DNA from: Pseudonocardia sp.
GTDB lineage: Bacteria; Actinomycetota; Actinomycetes; Mycobacteriales; Pseudonocardiaceae
NCBI GenBank assembly: GCA_030453005.1
Contig: JAKDLE010000271.1
Location: 1-5,189 of the forward strand
Reading direction: 5' to 3'
DNA: 5,189 bases
The notes beneath the pieces were generated by a model, which worked only from the letters and a program-made list of their open reading frames with translations, ran no database searches and was not told the DNA's origin. Both the position numbers and the translations under genes were made by a program. Positions 5,137 to 5,189 of this stretch are shown here, in pieces. Within the stretch, counting starts at the first letter, position 1. Each line of letters begins with the position of its first letter.

Positions 5137-5189
5137 GTGCGCCACGAGGCGCTGTTGTATCGGATGGAGGTGGGAGACCTTCGGTGCTC
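5137..5189 (+). CDS. Possible 5' end of a further gene (MEDS-like start), cut by window edge
   Basis: From GTG 5137 the frame reads VRHEALLYRMEVGDLRC and is open to the edge. RHEALLY resembles the very start of the MEDS (DcmR-type) sensory domain found at the N terminus of many actinobacterial signalling proteins, but the following residues do not continue that pattern obviously. There is no good Shine-Dalgarno before 5137. A different start is also possible: GTG 5184, in another frame, has the strong purine run GGAGGTGGGAGA (5166-5177) ending 6 nt upstream, with TTGTAT (5155-5160) as a possible -10. Only about 50 bp are visible, so the gene and its frame are uncertain. Confidence 0.3.
   Translation, partial: MRHEALLYRMEVGDLRC

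Noticed and set aside
4840..5145. Minus-strand frame of 101 codons overlapping the kinase 3' end
   Set aside because: It overlaps the conserved end of the kinase, has no ribosome-binding site of note, and its product resembles no family.
4925..5189. Plus-strand frame from ATG 4925 open to the right edge
   Set aside because: About 88 codons without a stop is unremarkable at this GC content. Third-position G/C is lower than in the neighbouring genes and the product is Arg/Pro-rich. It conflicts with the better start signals near 5137-5184.

Overview
The window is very GC-rich, with strong G/C at third codon positions, short intergenic gaps, GTG starts, TANNNT-type -10 boxes and a type VII secretion (T7SS) substrate cassette. 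This points to a filamentous or mycolate-related actinobacterium. A Pseudonocardiaceae genome such as Pseudonocardia is my best guess, from the general feel of the proteins only.

Layout from left to right. (1) Minus strand, 925 to the left edge: an L-asparaginase of the Asparaginase_II family (Rhizobium etli AV type), nearly complete but cut by the window edge. (2) Plus strand, 1024-2635: three genes with 4-bp start/stop overlaps (GTGA, ATGA). They encode a YbaB/EbfC-like protein, an EspC-type T7SS target with a YxxxE motif and a repeat-made tail, and a WXG100-like protein fused to a membrane segment and a helical tail. (3) Minus strand, 3316-2643: a Phd/YefM-type antitoxin and a PIN-domain VapC-type toxin, overlapping by 1 bp. 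The toxin gene ends only 7 bp from the end of the WXG gene. (4) Plus strand, 3392-3829: a small SRPBCC (polyketide cyclase/START-like) protein. (5) Plus strand, 3943-4896: a PfkB-family sugar kinase, fructokinase-like. (6) 4897-5189: mostly non-coding, with what looks like the start of another gene at the right edge.

The 98-bp gap between the asparaginase and the T7SS cassette is a divergent promoter region. Each side has a TANNNT hexamer exactly 8 nt before the start codon, the geometry of leaderless transcripts. The antitoxin gene has the same arrangement with a 6-nt gap, plus a perfect 10-bp tandem repeat just upstream that is a good operator candidate.

The most interesting part is the T7SS cassette: a YbaB-like protein translationally coupled to two secretion-type partners, with no secretion machinery in view. 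The second point is the 15-bp tandem repeat at the junction of its second and third genes, which is both coding sequence and the ribosome-binding region of the next gene. The remaining genes are recognisable housekeeping or accessory families. I do not see clear evidence of a wholly new system.
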